Positions 1 through 8,160 of a stretch of DNA of 64,000 nucleotides are shown in pieces. This DNA is from Paenibacillus sp. FSL H8-0548 (lineage in GTDB: Bacteria; Bacillota; Bacilli; Paenibacillales; Paenibacillaceae). The position numbers and the translations under genes were made by a program. How positions within the stretch are numbered: position 1 is the first letter of the stretch; every line of letters begins with the position of its first letter. The stretch is taken from positions 438,001 to 502,000 of the forward strand of contig NZ_CP152049.1 in the NCBI RefSeq assembly GCF_038630985.1, given 5' to 3'. The notes beneath the pieces are model-generated. The model made no database searches, had not been told where the DNA came from, and saw nothing but the letters and a program-made list of their open reading frames with translations.

Positions 1-366
1 AATTTGAAGAAAGAAAATTTCCGCTTCGGTTTAATTCATGGAGATATCTCATTGAAGAATACGATTGTTAATCAGACAGGACAAGTAATATTATTGGATT
101 GGGGCAATGCAGAAGTAAGAACGGTACCGCATGGAGATATTATTTGTGTGATGCAGTGCCAAATGCTAGACGGAAATCCGAATGCAGAAGAATTCAAAGC
201 ATTTCTAGACGGGTACGTTATAAGTGCAGAAGACCTTGCTGATATGAGAGTTTTGCTGCTATTAAAAGCGTTCGATAACCTCAGGTGGGCTATTGATCGA
301 AGTCCGGATCGGATCGAATCCTATGCTGCGTTCGCGAAACAAGCTGTTGACTCGATTATGGATTAA
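1..366 (+). CDS. APH-family phosphotransferase, C-terminal fragment (cut by window edge)
   Basis: The reading frame is open from base 1, so only the C-terminal 121 residues are present. Two hallmark motifs of the aminoglycoside/choline kinase fold are visible: the catalytic loop HGDISLKN (about residues 13-20 of the fragment) and the metal-binding LLDWGNAEV about 17 residues later. The family transfers phosphate from ATP or GTP to small molecules or antibiotics; the substrate cannot be told from this fragment. A helical tail with no further motif follows. The gene stands alone on the plus strand, convergent with the mannitol operon, and no terminator hairpin is obvious right after its stop. 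Confidence 0.75.
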   Translation, partial: NLKKENFRFGLIHGDISLKNTIVNQTGQVILLDWGNAEVRTVPHGDIICVMQCQMLDGNPNAEEFKAFLDGYVISAEDLADMRVLLLLKAFDNLRWAIDRSPDRIESYAAFAKQAVDSIMD

Positions 367-374
367 CAGAGATT

Positions 375-429
375 GCTCGATATTCGAAGTGAGATGTCAG
401 GTAGCTGTTGTAACTCGTGCAATGTAGCC
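375..429 (+). repeat. Intergenic direct repeat, copy 1 (55 bp)
   Basis: This 55-bp stretch recurs at 640-694 with 48 of 55 bases identical by eye. Both copies end in GTGCAATGTAGCC. Between them (540-580) further short pieces such as TTAGTGCAATGGAA recur. The 367-729 region has no convincing gene and consists mostly of these repeats. Related pieces occur at 58.3-58.5 kb. Confidence 0.7.
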
Positions 430-639
430 CTGAAGAGAATGGGTTGGAGGCAGGTATCTGCTCTTCTTGATCGCCTTGTCTAATTGGATGAACGTAGCGG
501 TGCTACGTTGCAGTTAGTGCAATGGAAAAGGCTATTTGGCGGTTGGGTTCGAGCTACAGTGTAGTTAGTGCAATGGAATGTTGGATTTCGGCCGTTTTTA
601 GAGTAAATAGGGGTGAATCTGCTGCATTACTGCAACGTA

Positions 640-694
640 GCTCGATATTTGGAGTGTGATGTCAGGTATCTGCTGTAATTTGTGCAATGTAGCC
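640..694 (+). repeat. Intergenic direct repeat, copy 2 (55 bp)
   Basis: Second copy of the 375-429 unit with seven substitutions and no indel. It is non-coding and lies just before the terminator of the mannitol operon. Confidence 0.7.
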
Positions 695-729
695 TAGGAG
701 AAGTGGGGGGCGAAAGTAATACGAGTGTT

Positions 730-784
730 AAAAACAGCAGCCATAGAAGTCAGGCGCGGGGCCTGAACGCTGTGGCTGCTGCGG
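730..784 (-). terminator. Rho-independent terminator of the mtl-pts operon
   Basis: Read on the minus strand, a CAGCAGCCACAG arm pairs with CTATGGCTGCTG. Inside it a second stem TCAGGC/GCCTGA closes a short loop, and a run of five T follows. It sits 16 bases beyond the ptsH stop. Confidence 0.85.
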
Positions 785-800
785 GGGTTAGAAGCTGAAG

Positions 801-1061
801 CTATTCATGAATGTCAGTGAGCAGCTTGCCAAGCGCTTCGAGTGCTTGTGTTTCCTGCTCGCCGTCGATTTCCAGCGTGACTTCCTCGTTTGCTGCAATG
901 CCTAGCGTAAGCATGCTTAGCGAGCTTTTGCCGTTTACCCGCTTGCCCTTGTTAATGACAAATATTTTGCAAGGGAAGGTGCTGGCGGTTTGGACGAAGG
1001 TTTTGGTTGGGCGTACGTGAAAGCCTGTAGGATTCAGAATCGTAAAAGATTGACTAACCAT
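801..1061 (-). CDS. ptsH: HPr-family phosphocarrier protein of the PTS
   Basis: This 86-residue protein has normal HPr length. His15 lies in GFHVRPTK, the site phosphorylated by Enzyme I. Ser46 lies in GKSSLSM, the position that HPr kinase modifies in Firmicutes, although the surrounding residues differ from the usual LKSIMG motif. It is the last gene of the mannitol operon and its start overlaps the ptsI stop by eight bases; a GGAG site lies nine bases upstream of ATG. It should pass phosphate from the adjacent Enzyme I to MtlF. Gene order is ptsI-ptsH, the reverse of the usual general PTS operon, so this may be a second, mannitol-dedicated HPr. That last point is inference. Confidence 0.88.
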   Translation of the reverse strand: MVSQSFTILNPTGFHVRPTKTFVQTASTFPCKIFVINKGKRVNGKSSLSMLTLGIAANEEVTLEIDGEQETQALEALGKLLTDIHE

Positions 1062-2787
1062 GATGAATCACTCCGTTTCTTGTGTGTTCTACGAATTGCG
1101 TGATTTCCTGTGTGCTCCGCATCGTTAATGCTTGATTGGCGTAGTCGGACCAGCTGGACTGGTCGAGCTGACTGATCAGCTCTCTAGCTGGGAGAATGGA
1201 GCCGGCACTCATGCTGAACTCATGCAGGCCAAGTCCGAGCAGCAGCGGAATAGCGGTCTCGTCCCCTGCCATTTCGCCGCACATGCCAACCCATTTGCCT
1301 TCCTTCTCCGCCGCTTGAATAACGAAGCGAATTAAGCGAAGTAGGGAGGGATGCCAAGGCTGATACAGATAGGCAACCGTTTCGTTCATGCGATCTGCTG
1401 CCATCGTATATTGAATCAAATCGTTTGTACCGATGCTGAAGAAATCGATCTCTGGCGCGAATAGATCGGCTGCGATTGCCGCAGCTGGAATTTCGACCAT
1501 CATTCCGATCTCAATATGATCAGCAAGCTGAACGCCTTCGGCGATAAGCTTCTGTTTCTCCTCTTCAAGCAGCTGCTTAGCCTCCAGCAGCTCCTCTAAT
1601 ACAGCGATCATCGGAAACATGATTTTCAAGTTGCCAAAGCGGCTGGCGCGCAGCAGTGCACGCAGCTGGGTACGGAATAAGTCCTGTCGATCCAGACATA
1701 GGCGCAGCGCACGCTGTCCGAGGAAGGGGTTGCTTTCCTTCGGCAGCTCCATGTAAGGAAGCTCCTTGTCGCCGCCTATATCGAGCGTTCTAATGACGAC
1801 GGGCTTTGGGTTCATTTTTTCAAGCGCGTACTTGTAGCTGGTGAACTGCTCCTCCTCGGTTGGGAGGGAGCTGCGTCCCATGTATAGAAACTCGGTGCGA
1901 AAGAGGCCGATGCCTTCGGCTCCGTTGTCAATCGCCCGCTGAATATCCTCCAGCTTGCCGATGTTGGCTGCCAGCTCAACCTGCTTGCCGTCTGCGGACA
2001 AAGTAGGCAGATCCTTCAGCTTGCTTAATGCCATTCTGCGGAGATCATTCTTTTGCTTCTTGTCTTGATAGGCAGTAAGCTCTTCCTCTGTGGGTGCAAT
2101 AAGGACAATGCCCTCATTGGCATCCATGACGATAACGGCTTGCGCTGGAATTTGCTGCACCGCAGCCCCGATGCCGACGATGGCTGGTATTTCCAAAGAG
2201 CGCGCCATAATCGCGGAATGGGAGGTGCGGCTGCCTATTTCGGTAACGAATCCGCGGACGAACTCCAGATTAAGCTGAGCCGTATCCGATGGTGTCAGAT
2301 CCTTCGCTACAATAATACATTCCTCTGTCATGCCGGCAAGATCCATATGCGGTACACCGCGCAAATGACTCATAATTCGGCCGGACACATCCTCAATATC
2401 GACCGCGCGACCGCGCAGCAGCTCGTCGGACATCGACTGAAGAAGCTCGATGAAGGACTGTGCAGTCTCGTGAAGCGTAAATTCTGCGTTCATCGCTTCG
2501 TCAGTTATTTTCAGGGCAATGGCATCTATGAAGTCGGGGTCCTCGAGTATCATGAGATGACCTTCGAAAATTTCTGCCTTGTCCTCACCGAGCCGCTCTG
2601 CGGTCGAGCTGCGAATAACCTCGATCTCATCACGGGCGACGGCGACGGCAAGGTGGAACCGTCCGACCTCCGCGTCAGTATCCGTGATGGCTTGCTGAGT
2701 TGGAATGAAACGTTCGTGAGCGAGATGGAAAGCGCGTGCGATAGCAATGCCGGGTGATGCGGAAATACCTTTTAAGGGTGCTGTCAT
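1054..2787 (-). CDS. ptsI: PTS Enzyme I (phosphoenolpyruvate-protein phosphotransferase)
   Basis: 577 residues, typical for Enzyme I. In order, the protein shows the N-terminal HPr-binding domain, the phosphohistidine loop IGSRTSHSAIMARS with His190, and a C-terminal PEP-binding TIM barrel. The barrel carries FRTEFLYMGR, SIGTNDLIQYTMAADR and the catalytic cysteine in GMCGEMAGDE near residue 500. The protein takes phosphate from PEP and hands it to HPr in the cytoplasm. Its ATG overlaps the mtlD stop (ATGA), so it is translationally coupled to mannitol catabolism. The loop reads GSRTSH where most family members have GGRTSH, a mild substitution. Whether the genome carries another ptsHI pair cannot be seen here. 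Confidence 0.93.
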   Translation of the reverse strand: MTAPLKGISASPGIAIARAFHLAHERFIPTQQAITDTDAEVGRFHLAVAVARDEIEVIRSSTAERLGEDKAEIFEGHLMILEDPDFIDAIALKITDEAMNAEFTLHETAQSFIELLQSMSDELLRGRAVDIEDVSGRIMSHLRGVPHMDLAGMTEECIIVAKDLTPSDTAQLNLEFVRGFVTEIGSRTSHSAIMARSLEIPAIVGIGAAVQQIPAQAVIVMDANEGIVLIAPTEEELTAYQDKKQKNDLRRMALSKLKDLPTLSADGKQVELAANIGKLEDIQRAIDNGAEGIGLFRTEFLYMGRSSLPTEEEQFTSYKYALEKMNPKPVVIRTLDIGGDKELPYMELPKESNPFLGQRALRLCLDRQDLFRTQLRALLRASRFGNLKIMFPMIAVLEELLEAKQLLEEEKQKLIAEGVQLADHIEIGMMVEIPAAAIAADLFAPEIDFFSIGTNDLIQYTMAADRMNETVAYLYQPWHPSLLRLIRFVIQAAEKEGKWVGMCGEMAGDETAIPLLLGLGLHEFSMSAGSILPARELISQLDQSSWSDYANQALTMRSTQEITQFVEHTRNGVIHHG

Positions 2788-3971
2788 GATTTACTCATTC
2801 CTTTCCCTGCGGAGCCAAACGTCTGCTCCAGCTCTTGGTATTGTTCGGCCACCTGCTTATGAAGAGGATGCTGTTCATCTAAGCCTGTATATTTTGTGAT
2901 CGTATGAGTAAGTCCTTGCTCCCGTATAGCAGTCTGCAGCTCGATGGCTTCGGGATCATCGGAATTTTGGAAAAGCAAGGCTGCTGCCATAGCAGCTGTC
3001 AAATGGGTAACGGGAATATTAAGCTCATAAGCTAATAAGGCCGGACGTACTAGACGATCACTCGGTGACAGCTTGCGAATGGGCGAGCGGCCGATTCTCG
3101 CAATTTCATCGACCAGATAAGGGTTGATGAAACGTTCCAAAATTTGATCGACATACAAGGCGTGAGCACGCTCATCGAATTGATAGGTTTGGACGAGTGC
3201 GGCACCTGACTCCAGCAGTGCGCCTTTAACCTCTGCGACAACAGCGGGGTCCTTCATCGCTTCTTGAATGGTCTCATAGCCTCTTAAGTAACCGTGATAA
3301 GCAGCTACGCAGTGACCTGTATTGACGGTAAATAGCTTCCGCTCAATATACGGCTCTAGCTGATCGACATAATGAATCCCCTCAATTTCGGGCAGCGAGG
3401 AAAGCAAGGGTGAACGCTCTACGGTCCATTCATAGAATGGCTCTACGACAACAAGGAGCGGGTCCTCATGCTGCTGAAGCGGAACGATGCGGTCTACGGC
3501 TGCATTTGGGAAGACGATGTGTTGATCAGCCAGCGCTTGCATCTCCGCCGATAGATGCTCATAGACGAACTGCTTCAGAATCGTACTGCCGCCAAGCGTA
3601 TTCTCGCAAGCGATAATGGGAAGAGCGGCTTTTGCCTCGCCATTCGAGAGTCTGAGTTCAATTCCTTTAGCAACCGCTGCTGCAATATGCTTTAGGATCG
3701 ATACGCCAACGGCTGTCGTAACGATGTCGGCTTCGGCGATTTTCTCGGCGACTTGGGCGAGATCTTTGCCATTAATGGCTGTAATGTGATCGACAAGGTA
3801 GGTGTCTCCTGGCTCGTTTGCAAGCTTCACCGTATACTGCTGCTTTTCCTGTAAATTAGCGACAAGCGCGTCGTTCACATCTGAGAAGCATATCTCGAAG
3901 CCTGCGTTATGCAGCAGCAAGCCGATGAAGCCACGGCCTATATTGCCTGCTCCGAAGTGTACGGCCTTCAT
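2784..3971 (-). CDS. mtlD: Mannitol-1-phosphate 5-dehydrogenase
   Basis: The protein has 395 residues. The N-terminal Rossmann motif FGAGNIGRGFIG (residues 6-17) binds NAD. The middle contains the family segments VFPNAAVDRIVP and KLFTVNTGHCVAAYHGY, which surround the substrate and catalytic lysine. It oxidises mannitol-1-phosphate, made by MtlA during uptake, to fructose-6-phosphate. The start ATG overlaps the mtlF stop and the stop overlaps the ptsI start, as expected for a tightly coupled operon. Length and motifs are ordinary and no defect is visible. Confidence 0.95.
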   Translation of the reverse strand: MKAVHFGAGNIGRGFIGLLLHNAGFEICFSDVNDALVANLQEKQQYTVKLANEPGDTYLVDHITAINGKDLAQVAEKIAEADIVTTAVGVSILKHIAAAVAKGIELRLSNGEAKAALPIIACENTLGGSTILKQFVYEHLSAEMQALADQHIVFPNAAVDRIVPLQQHEDPLLVVVEPFYEWTVERSPLLSSLPEIEGIHYVDQLEPYIERKLFTVNTGHCVAAYHGYLRGYETIQEAMKDPAVVAEVKGALLESGAALVQTYQFDERAHALYVDQILERFINPYLVDEIARIGRSPIRKLSPSDRLVRPALLAYELNIPVTHLTAAMAAALLFQNSDDPEAIELQTAIREQGLTHTITKYTGLDEQHPLHKQVAEQYQELEQTFGSAGKGMSKS

Positions 3972-4405
3972 GATTCCATCCCCGATTCGAAAATAGAAAT
4001 CAGCTCCTGCTCAGAAGCTGCGTTCAAGATGCGCTGCATATCTTCTTCCTCTGATACGAGCACTGCTACATTGGTCAAAATATCAAGGTGATCGTCGCCG
4101 ACCGCAGCTAATCCGATTACTAGCTGAGCTGGCTCCTCGCCGCCGAAGTCAACGCCGGCCGGTACGATAATAATCGACATGCCTGTCGATTGAATAAGCG
4201 CCTTTGAATCATTCGTGCCGTGAGGCATAGCAAGGCCTCCGCCGATGTAGGTGGAGAGTGACTCCTCGCGTTCGATCATTTTGTCGATATACGCCTGCGG
4301 AGCGTGTCCGGCATCAACGAGCATTTGTCCAACGATACGAATTGCCTCGTATTTGTCTTTTACACTAACGTTCAGCTTCACCTTGTCTGTAGATAAAATA
4401 GTCAT
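3968..4405 (-). CDS. mtlF: Mannitol-specific PTS EIIA component
   Basis: A 145-residue EIIA domain of the mannitol/fructose type. The phosphorylated His62 lies in GGGLAMPHGTND. It relays phosphate from HPr to the EIIB domain of MtlA. An ATG five codons upstream is also in frame, but the start at 4405 was chosen because GGAGAG lies six bases before it and its ATG overlaps the mtlR stop (ATGA). It is encoded apart from the transporter, as in Bacillus, rather than fused to it as in enteric bacteria. Confidence 0.93.
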   Translation of the reverse strand: MTILSTDKVKLNVSVKDKYEAIRIVGQMLVDAGHAPQAYIDKMIEREESLSTYIGGGLAMPHGTNDSKALIQSTGMSIIIVPAGVDFGGEEPAQLVIGLAAVGDDHLDILTNVAVLVSEEEDMQRILNAASEQELISIFESGMES

Positions 4406-6459
4406 GATGATTCTCTCCATTCCAATTTTGTTTTTATATAGCTTTCTAGCTTTCTGGAGATGAACAGCTGGATGCTGGCAGCATCCCCATTCTCAAGTAG
4501 GGTAAGCAGGTCAGGCAGCAGCAGCATGGCGCTAATTTCGCTGAGCAGCTCCAAGCTGTATTTATCAAGCTTCAATGGACCTAGCATCATTAATAATTGC
4601 AGCGCCTGAATGGAGCTGTCCTCACTTAAATCCAGCGGCCGGTCATATCGAAATAGGACTAACAGTGGTTCCTCAATCCACTCGCTTCGTGTATGAAGCA
4701 AGGCGAGTTTGGTATCGGGAATAACCACACTTCCTAGACGCTCCCTTTCCAGCAGCTGCTCCGCAATTTTCTCGGTATGTTTGTCGACATACGGTTTAGC
4801 GACTAAGGATAGCATGCTTGGCAGCTGCTTCTCTAATGGCTCTTGCCCCACCGATAGAGCGAGGTCATGAACGCGGAAGCCGTCAAGTAGCCGCAGGACA
4901 ATTCCAGAATAGAGCTGCAGCAGCAGCAAGCGATCCATTGGCGATTGTACGGTTTCCCCTAGTTCTGTGGCAATCGACGGTGCGGCCTTTTTTAACGTGA
5001 TGTCTTCGATATAGCTGCGCAGCTGATTGGTTTCTTCAGGCGAGAGCATTGGACTTAGCTTAATATACCGATTCGGCTCCAGCGGCAAATCAACGGTTGA
5101 GATGATCAAATCGTATCGGCTCTCTGGGAGTCTGGTCGCTTCGTACCAAGAATAATGACCGATGAGGTCAATTTGCGGGAGTCTCTTGGCGATTTTGACA
5201 GCCAGCAGCTTTGAAGAGCCGATTCCGCTCGTACATACGAGCACAGCTCGTATTTTTCTGGAAAATGGCTTCAAGCGCTCCAAGGAGGCTCCGAAATGCA
5301 TAACGAGATAGCCGATTTCCTCGTCGGGTATTTTGAGCTGCGGATATACCTCTTGTACACCGCTGCGCATAATGGAAAACAACGAGCTGTAATCTTTTTT
5401 GATTTGCACCAGCATCGGATTTCGGATGGCTATCCCGTCCAAAATACGCTGAAACGCTGGCTTGATATGCTGAATGAGTCCCTCTTCCAGCGAGCGGTCC
5501 TCCATAAGCGACATATGCAGCTGTTTCTCGACATAGCGGATAAGCTGCTTGACGCCTTCAATGGCCGACATATCGTCATGATGGATCAGCAGGCTGCTTT
5601 GTGCCACAGCCTCGTTGCCCAGCAGCTCGGATAGATAACGTTGTTCCTCTACAGGAAGCTGGAGTCTAAGAATGTTTAACAAGCTGTTTAGCAAAGGGGA
5701 TGAATCCTTGCCATAGATCTGCTCTGTTATCAGGCACTTATGCTCAATGCGTGTTAATGCAACGGAAAGCTTTATGAGCATTCTCGTATAATCGGATTCC
5801 GTTAAGGTGTCGGGCCAATCGACATTCAGCTCCCAGAGTGCCTGCTCCAGCTTCTTGAAATTTTCTTTGCCTATCATATCCAGCAGCTGTGCGATGATCG
5901 GATTGGTCACTGTCTGATCCTGAAATTGTCCGAACAAATCGGAATCATCGAGATGATTGAGTGCAAGCAAGCTGATGGAATGGCGCTTAGCTTCTTCAGA
6001 GCCGTTGACCTCGACGCCGTAGCCTCTTCTCCGGACGAGTGTGAGGCCTTGCCTCAGCATCGTTTCCTCAAGCTCATCAAGGTCATGACTAACGGTTGGC
6101 ATCGTCACGCGCAGCTCATGCGCGAGCGAGAAGAGCTTTAACGGCTCATCATGCTCAAGCAATCTGCAAAAAATAATGATTTTGCGCTCCTCGGCTGAGT
6201 ATTCGAAGGGGTCGGAGCGATCGAAGGATTGCTTGAATCGCTCCAACGCTTCATTATCGGCTTCAATGCGAATGCCAAGTCCGGCGATGCGATGAAGCAC
6301 AATGCCGTTTGCGGCTAGCAAAGGCTCGATATCGCTAAGCTCTCGGTGAACCGTCCTTGTGCTTGCTCCGACGAAGTCAGCGATATCGGCAGCCGTTATT
6401 TCATGCTTCTGACCCAGCAGCAGCTCAATGATTCGGCGTTGCCTAGTTGAGGCTTTGAT
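4402..6459 (-). CDS. mtlR: MtlR-type transcriptional activator with PRD and PTS domains
   Basis: The architecture is complete only if the frame is read from 6459. It comprises an N-terminal winged HTH, a second HTH-like segment near residues 95-140, two PRD domains (about 190-410; the second has histidines near 331 and 388), an EIIB-Gat-like domain with Cys409 in VLVCTSGIGSS, and a C-terminal EIIA-Mtl-like domain. The whole is 685 residues, the usual size. The first ATG in frame, at 6321, would cut off most of the HTH. An in-frame TAG lies at 6465-6463. A perfect AAGGAGG (6473-6467) sits seven bases before an ATC codon, so ATC is the best-supported start. It should activate mtlA according to mannitol and PTS phosphorylation state. 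Confidence 0.88.
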   Translation of the reverse strand: MKASTRQRRIIELLLGQKHEITAADIADFVGASTRTVHRELSDIEPLLAANGIVLHRIAGLGIRIEADNEALERFKQSFDRSDPFEYSAEERKIIIFCRLLEHDEPLKLFSLAHELRVTMPTVSHDLDELEETMLRQGLTLVRRRGYGVEVNGSEEAKRHSISLLALNHLDDSDLFGQFQDQTVTNPIIAQLLDMIGKENFKKLEQALWELNVDWPDTLTESDYTRMLIKLSVALTRIEHKCLITEQIYGKDSSPLLNSLLNILRLQLPVEEQRYLSELLGNEAVAQSSLLIHHDDMSAIEGVKQLIRYVEKQLHMSLMEDRSLEEGLIQHIKPAFQRILDGIAIRNPMLVQIKKDYSSLFSIMRSGVQEVYPQLKIPDEEIGYLVMHFGASLERLKPFSRKIRAVLVCTSGIGSSKLLAVKIAKRLPQIDLIGHYSWYEATRLPESRYDLIISTVDLPLEPNRYIKLSPMLSPEETNQLRSYIEDITLKKAAPSIATELGETVQSPMDRLLLLQLYSGIVLRLLDGFRVHDLALSVGQEPLEKQLPSMLSLVAKPYVDKHTEKIAEQLLERERLGSVVIPDTKLALLHTRSEWIEEPLLVLFRYDRPLDLSEDSSIQALQLLMMLGPLKLDKYSLELLSEISAMLLLPDLLTLLENGDAASIQLFISRKLESYIKTKLEWRESS

Positions 6460-6487
6460 AGGCTATCCTCCTTAACAGAAGAATGGA

Positions 6488-6519
6488 CTTAACGCCGACA
6501 GATATCTGTCAGCGTTAAG
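6488..6519 (-). repeat. Palindrome between mtlA and mtlR
   Basis: CTTAACGC and GACAGA pair with TCTGTC and GCGTTAAG across the centre, with one C/A mismatch, giving a strong hairpin that occupies almost the whole 67-base gap. There is no T run after it. It probably stabilises the mtlA message or lowers read-through into mtlR (inference). Confidence 0.7.
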
Positions 6520-6526
6520 CAGAGCT

Positions 6527-7960
6527 TCATTCACTTAGTCTTTGGACGAGCAAGTCATATTCAGGACTCTTAAGGAAATTTTCGATGGAAATATGCTCAG
6601 CGTTTGGCGCTTTTTGCCGAGCTCGATCCGTAAGCGTCTTATGGGTGATTACGATATCAGCATCGCCTGGAATATCGCTGATCGCTGTATTGATGACGGT
6701 AATTGGCAGCTTGGCTGCATTTACTTTCTTCCTTAGAATAGAGGCGCCCATAGCACTTGATCCCATGCCGGCATCACAGGAGAAGACGATTTTGTTTACC
6801 TGCTCCTTTGTAAGCTGTGTTTGCGAAGCAGTGGTAGGAGCAGCTCCTTTGGATTCAGCCTTCATTTGCTGCATCTTCTGCGCGGCAGCCTCAAGCTCGT
6901 TGTCAGCATCCTCATTCTGCTTAGTCGTTTTCAGCAGTACGGCAGAGACTAGGAAGGAAACGACCGTTGCCACTAAGACGCCGCTAAGCATAGCGAGTAT
7001 ACCGCCTCTTGGCGTCATGGAGAAGTAAGCGATAATACTGCCTGGTGATGGAGCCGCGACAAGACCTGCTCCGAAGAGGGAGAAGGTGAATGTACCGGAT
7101 ACGCCGCCTGCGATAGCTGCTAGAATAAGACGCGGATTCATTAGAATATAAGGGAAATAAATTTCATGAATACCGCCGAAGAAATGAATAACAACTGCGC
7201 CTGGCGCCGATTGCTTCACCATTCCTCTGCCGAATACCCAGTAAGCAAGCAGGATACCAAGGCCTGGGCCTGGATTTGATTCCAGCATGTAAATGATGGA
7301 TTTGCCCGTTTGCGTTGCTTGATCCAGCGCAAGCGGTCCGAGTATGCCGTGGTTAATCGCGTTGTTGAGAAATAATACTTTGGCCGGCTCGATCAGAACG
7401 TTCACCAGCGGCAGCAAGCCCGTATCAATGAGCCATTCCACGCCAGTCGTAAGCACCTTGCTTAAGGCTTCGACTACAGGGCCGATTCCCTTGAAAGCAA
7501 CGATGGCTAGACCGCCGCCGATAATGCCGGACGAGAAATTGTTAATGAGCATTTCGAAACCGGAAGGAATTTTGCCTTCAATCGATTGATCGAATTTTTT
7601 AAGTACCCATGCGGCAGCTGGGCCGACAATCATTGCTCCGAGGAACATGGGAATATCTGCTCCAGATATAACGCCTAGTGTAACGATCGCGCCGATAACG
7701 CCGCCTCGCACGCCATGTATCATTTGACCGCCCGTATAACCAATGAGAATAGGCAGCAGATACGTAATCATTGGTCCAACGAGCGTGGCGAGACTCTCGT
7801 TCGGATACCAGCCTGTCGGTATGAATAAAGCCGTTATGAGTCCCCATGCGATAAACGCTCCAATATTCGGCATAACCATGCCGCTGAGAAAACGACCAAA
7901 TCGTTGAACGGAAACTTTGACGCTGCCGGTAACCGGTTTTTCAAGCTCCAGTTTACTCAT
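6527..7960 (-). CDS. mtlA: Mannitol PTS permease, EIICB component
   Basis: 477 residues. The N-terminal EIIC membrane domain (about 20-345) has several hydrophobic helices and the conserved segments NNAINHGILGP (199-209) and GGIHE (262-266), which line the sugar site. A charged, alanine-rich linker follows. The EIIB domain has the phosphorylated Cys395 in VFSCDAGMGSSAMG. No EIIA domain is fused; that role belongs to mtlF. It imports mannitol and delivers mannitol-1-phosphate to the cytoplasm. AGGAGG lies seven bases before ATG. It is the first gene of the operon and diverges from potA. Confidence 0.95.
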   Translation of the reverse strand: MSKLELEKPVTGSVKVSVQRFGRFLSGMVMPNIGAFIAWGLITALFIPTGWYPNESLATLVGPMITYLLPILIGYTGGQMIHGVRGGVIGAIVTLGVISGADIPMFLGAMIVGPAAAWVLKKFDQSIEGKIPSGFEMLINNFSSGIIGGGLAIVAFKGIGPVVEALSKVLTTGVEWLIDTGLLPLVNVLIEPAKVLFLNNAINHGILGPLALDQATQTGKSIIYMLESNPGPGLGILLAYWVFGRGMVKQSAPGAVVIHFFGGIHEIYFPYILMNPRLILAAIAGGVSGTFTFSLFGAGLVAAPSPGSIIAYFSMTPRGGILAMLSGVLVATVVSFLVSAVLLKTTKQNEDADNELEAAAQKMQQMKAESKGAAPTTASQTQLTKEQVNKIVFSCDAGMGSSAMGASILRKKVNAAKLPITVINTAISDIPGDADIVITHKTLTDRARQKAPNAEHISIENFLKSPEYDLLVQRLSE

Positions 7961-8008
7961 GCTTCAACCTCCTATTTGTAATCATATAAACCAATTGAAC
8001 ATGAGTTA

Positions 8009-8037
8009 ATCGTAATGTATAGCGCTTTCATTATCAA
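8009..8037 (-). promoter_or_regulatory. Candidate mtlA promoter
   Basis: On the minus strand TTGATA (8037-8032) and TACGAT (8014-8009) are separated by 17 bases, 48 bases upstream of the mtlA start codon. The match is moderate, as expected of a promoter that needs the MtlR activator. Confidence 0.45.
8016..8030 (-). promoter_or_regulatory. cre-like site (CcpA) in the mtlA promoter
   Basis: TGAAAGCGCTATACA on the minus strand has the conserved TGAAAGCG half and central CGCT of catabolite-responsive elements, but the other half deviates. It falls in the spacer between the proposed -35 and -10 boxes, where CcpA binding would block transcription. Carbon catabolite repression of mannitol uptake is well known in the group. 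Confidence 0.4.
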
Positions 8038-8094
8038 TGAATTGATAAGTGGGTTGCGTCAATAGAGATGTTGACAGCATTTCTCCTTTTACTA

Positions 8095-8122
8095 TTGCTG
8101 TTTTTCGGGGATGATGTATAAT
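8095..8122 (+). promoter_or_regulatory. Candidate potA promoter
   Basis: TTGCTG (8095-8100) and a perfect TATAAT (8117-8122) lie 16 bases apart, about 38 bases before the potA ATG. Another TTGACA at 8071 is too far away to pair with this -10. Confidence 0.5.
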
Positions 8123-8160
8123 CACAGTTATTCTTTCTAAACGGGCAAAGGAGATACAAG

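Noticed and set aside
367..729. Possible CRISPR array
   Set aside because: Only two diverged 55-bp units plus scattered pieces; spacing is irregular and no cas gene is present.
2053..2757. 234-codon open frame on the plus strand opposite ptsI
   Set aside because: It lies wholly antisense to a clear Enzyme I gene, lacks a ribosome site and matches no family; it is a by-product of ptsI codon use.
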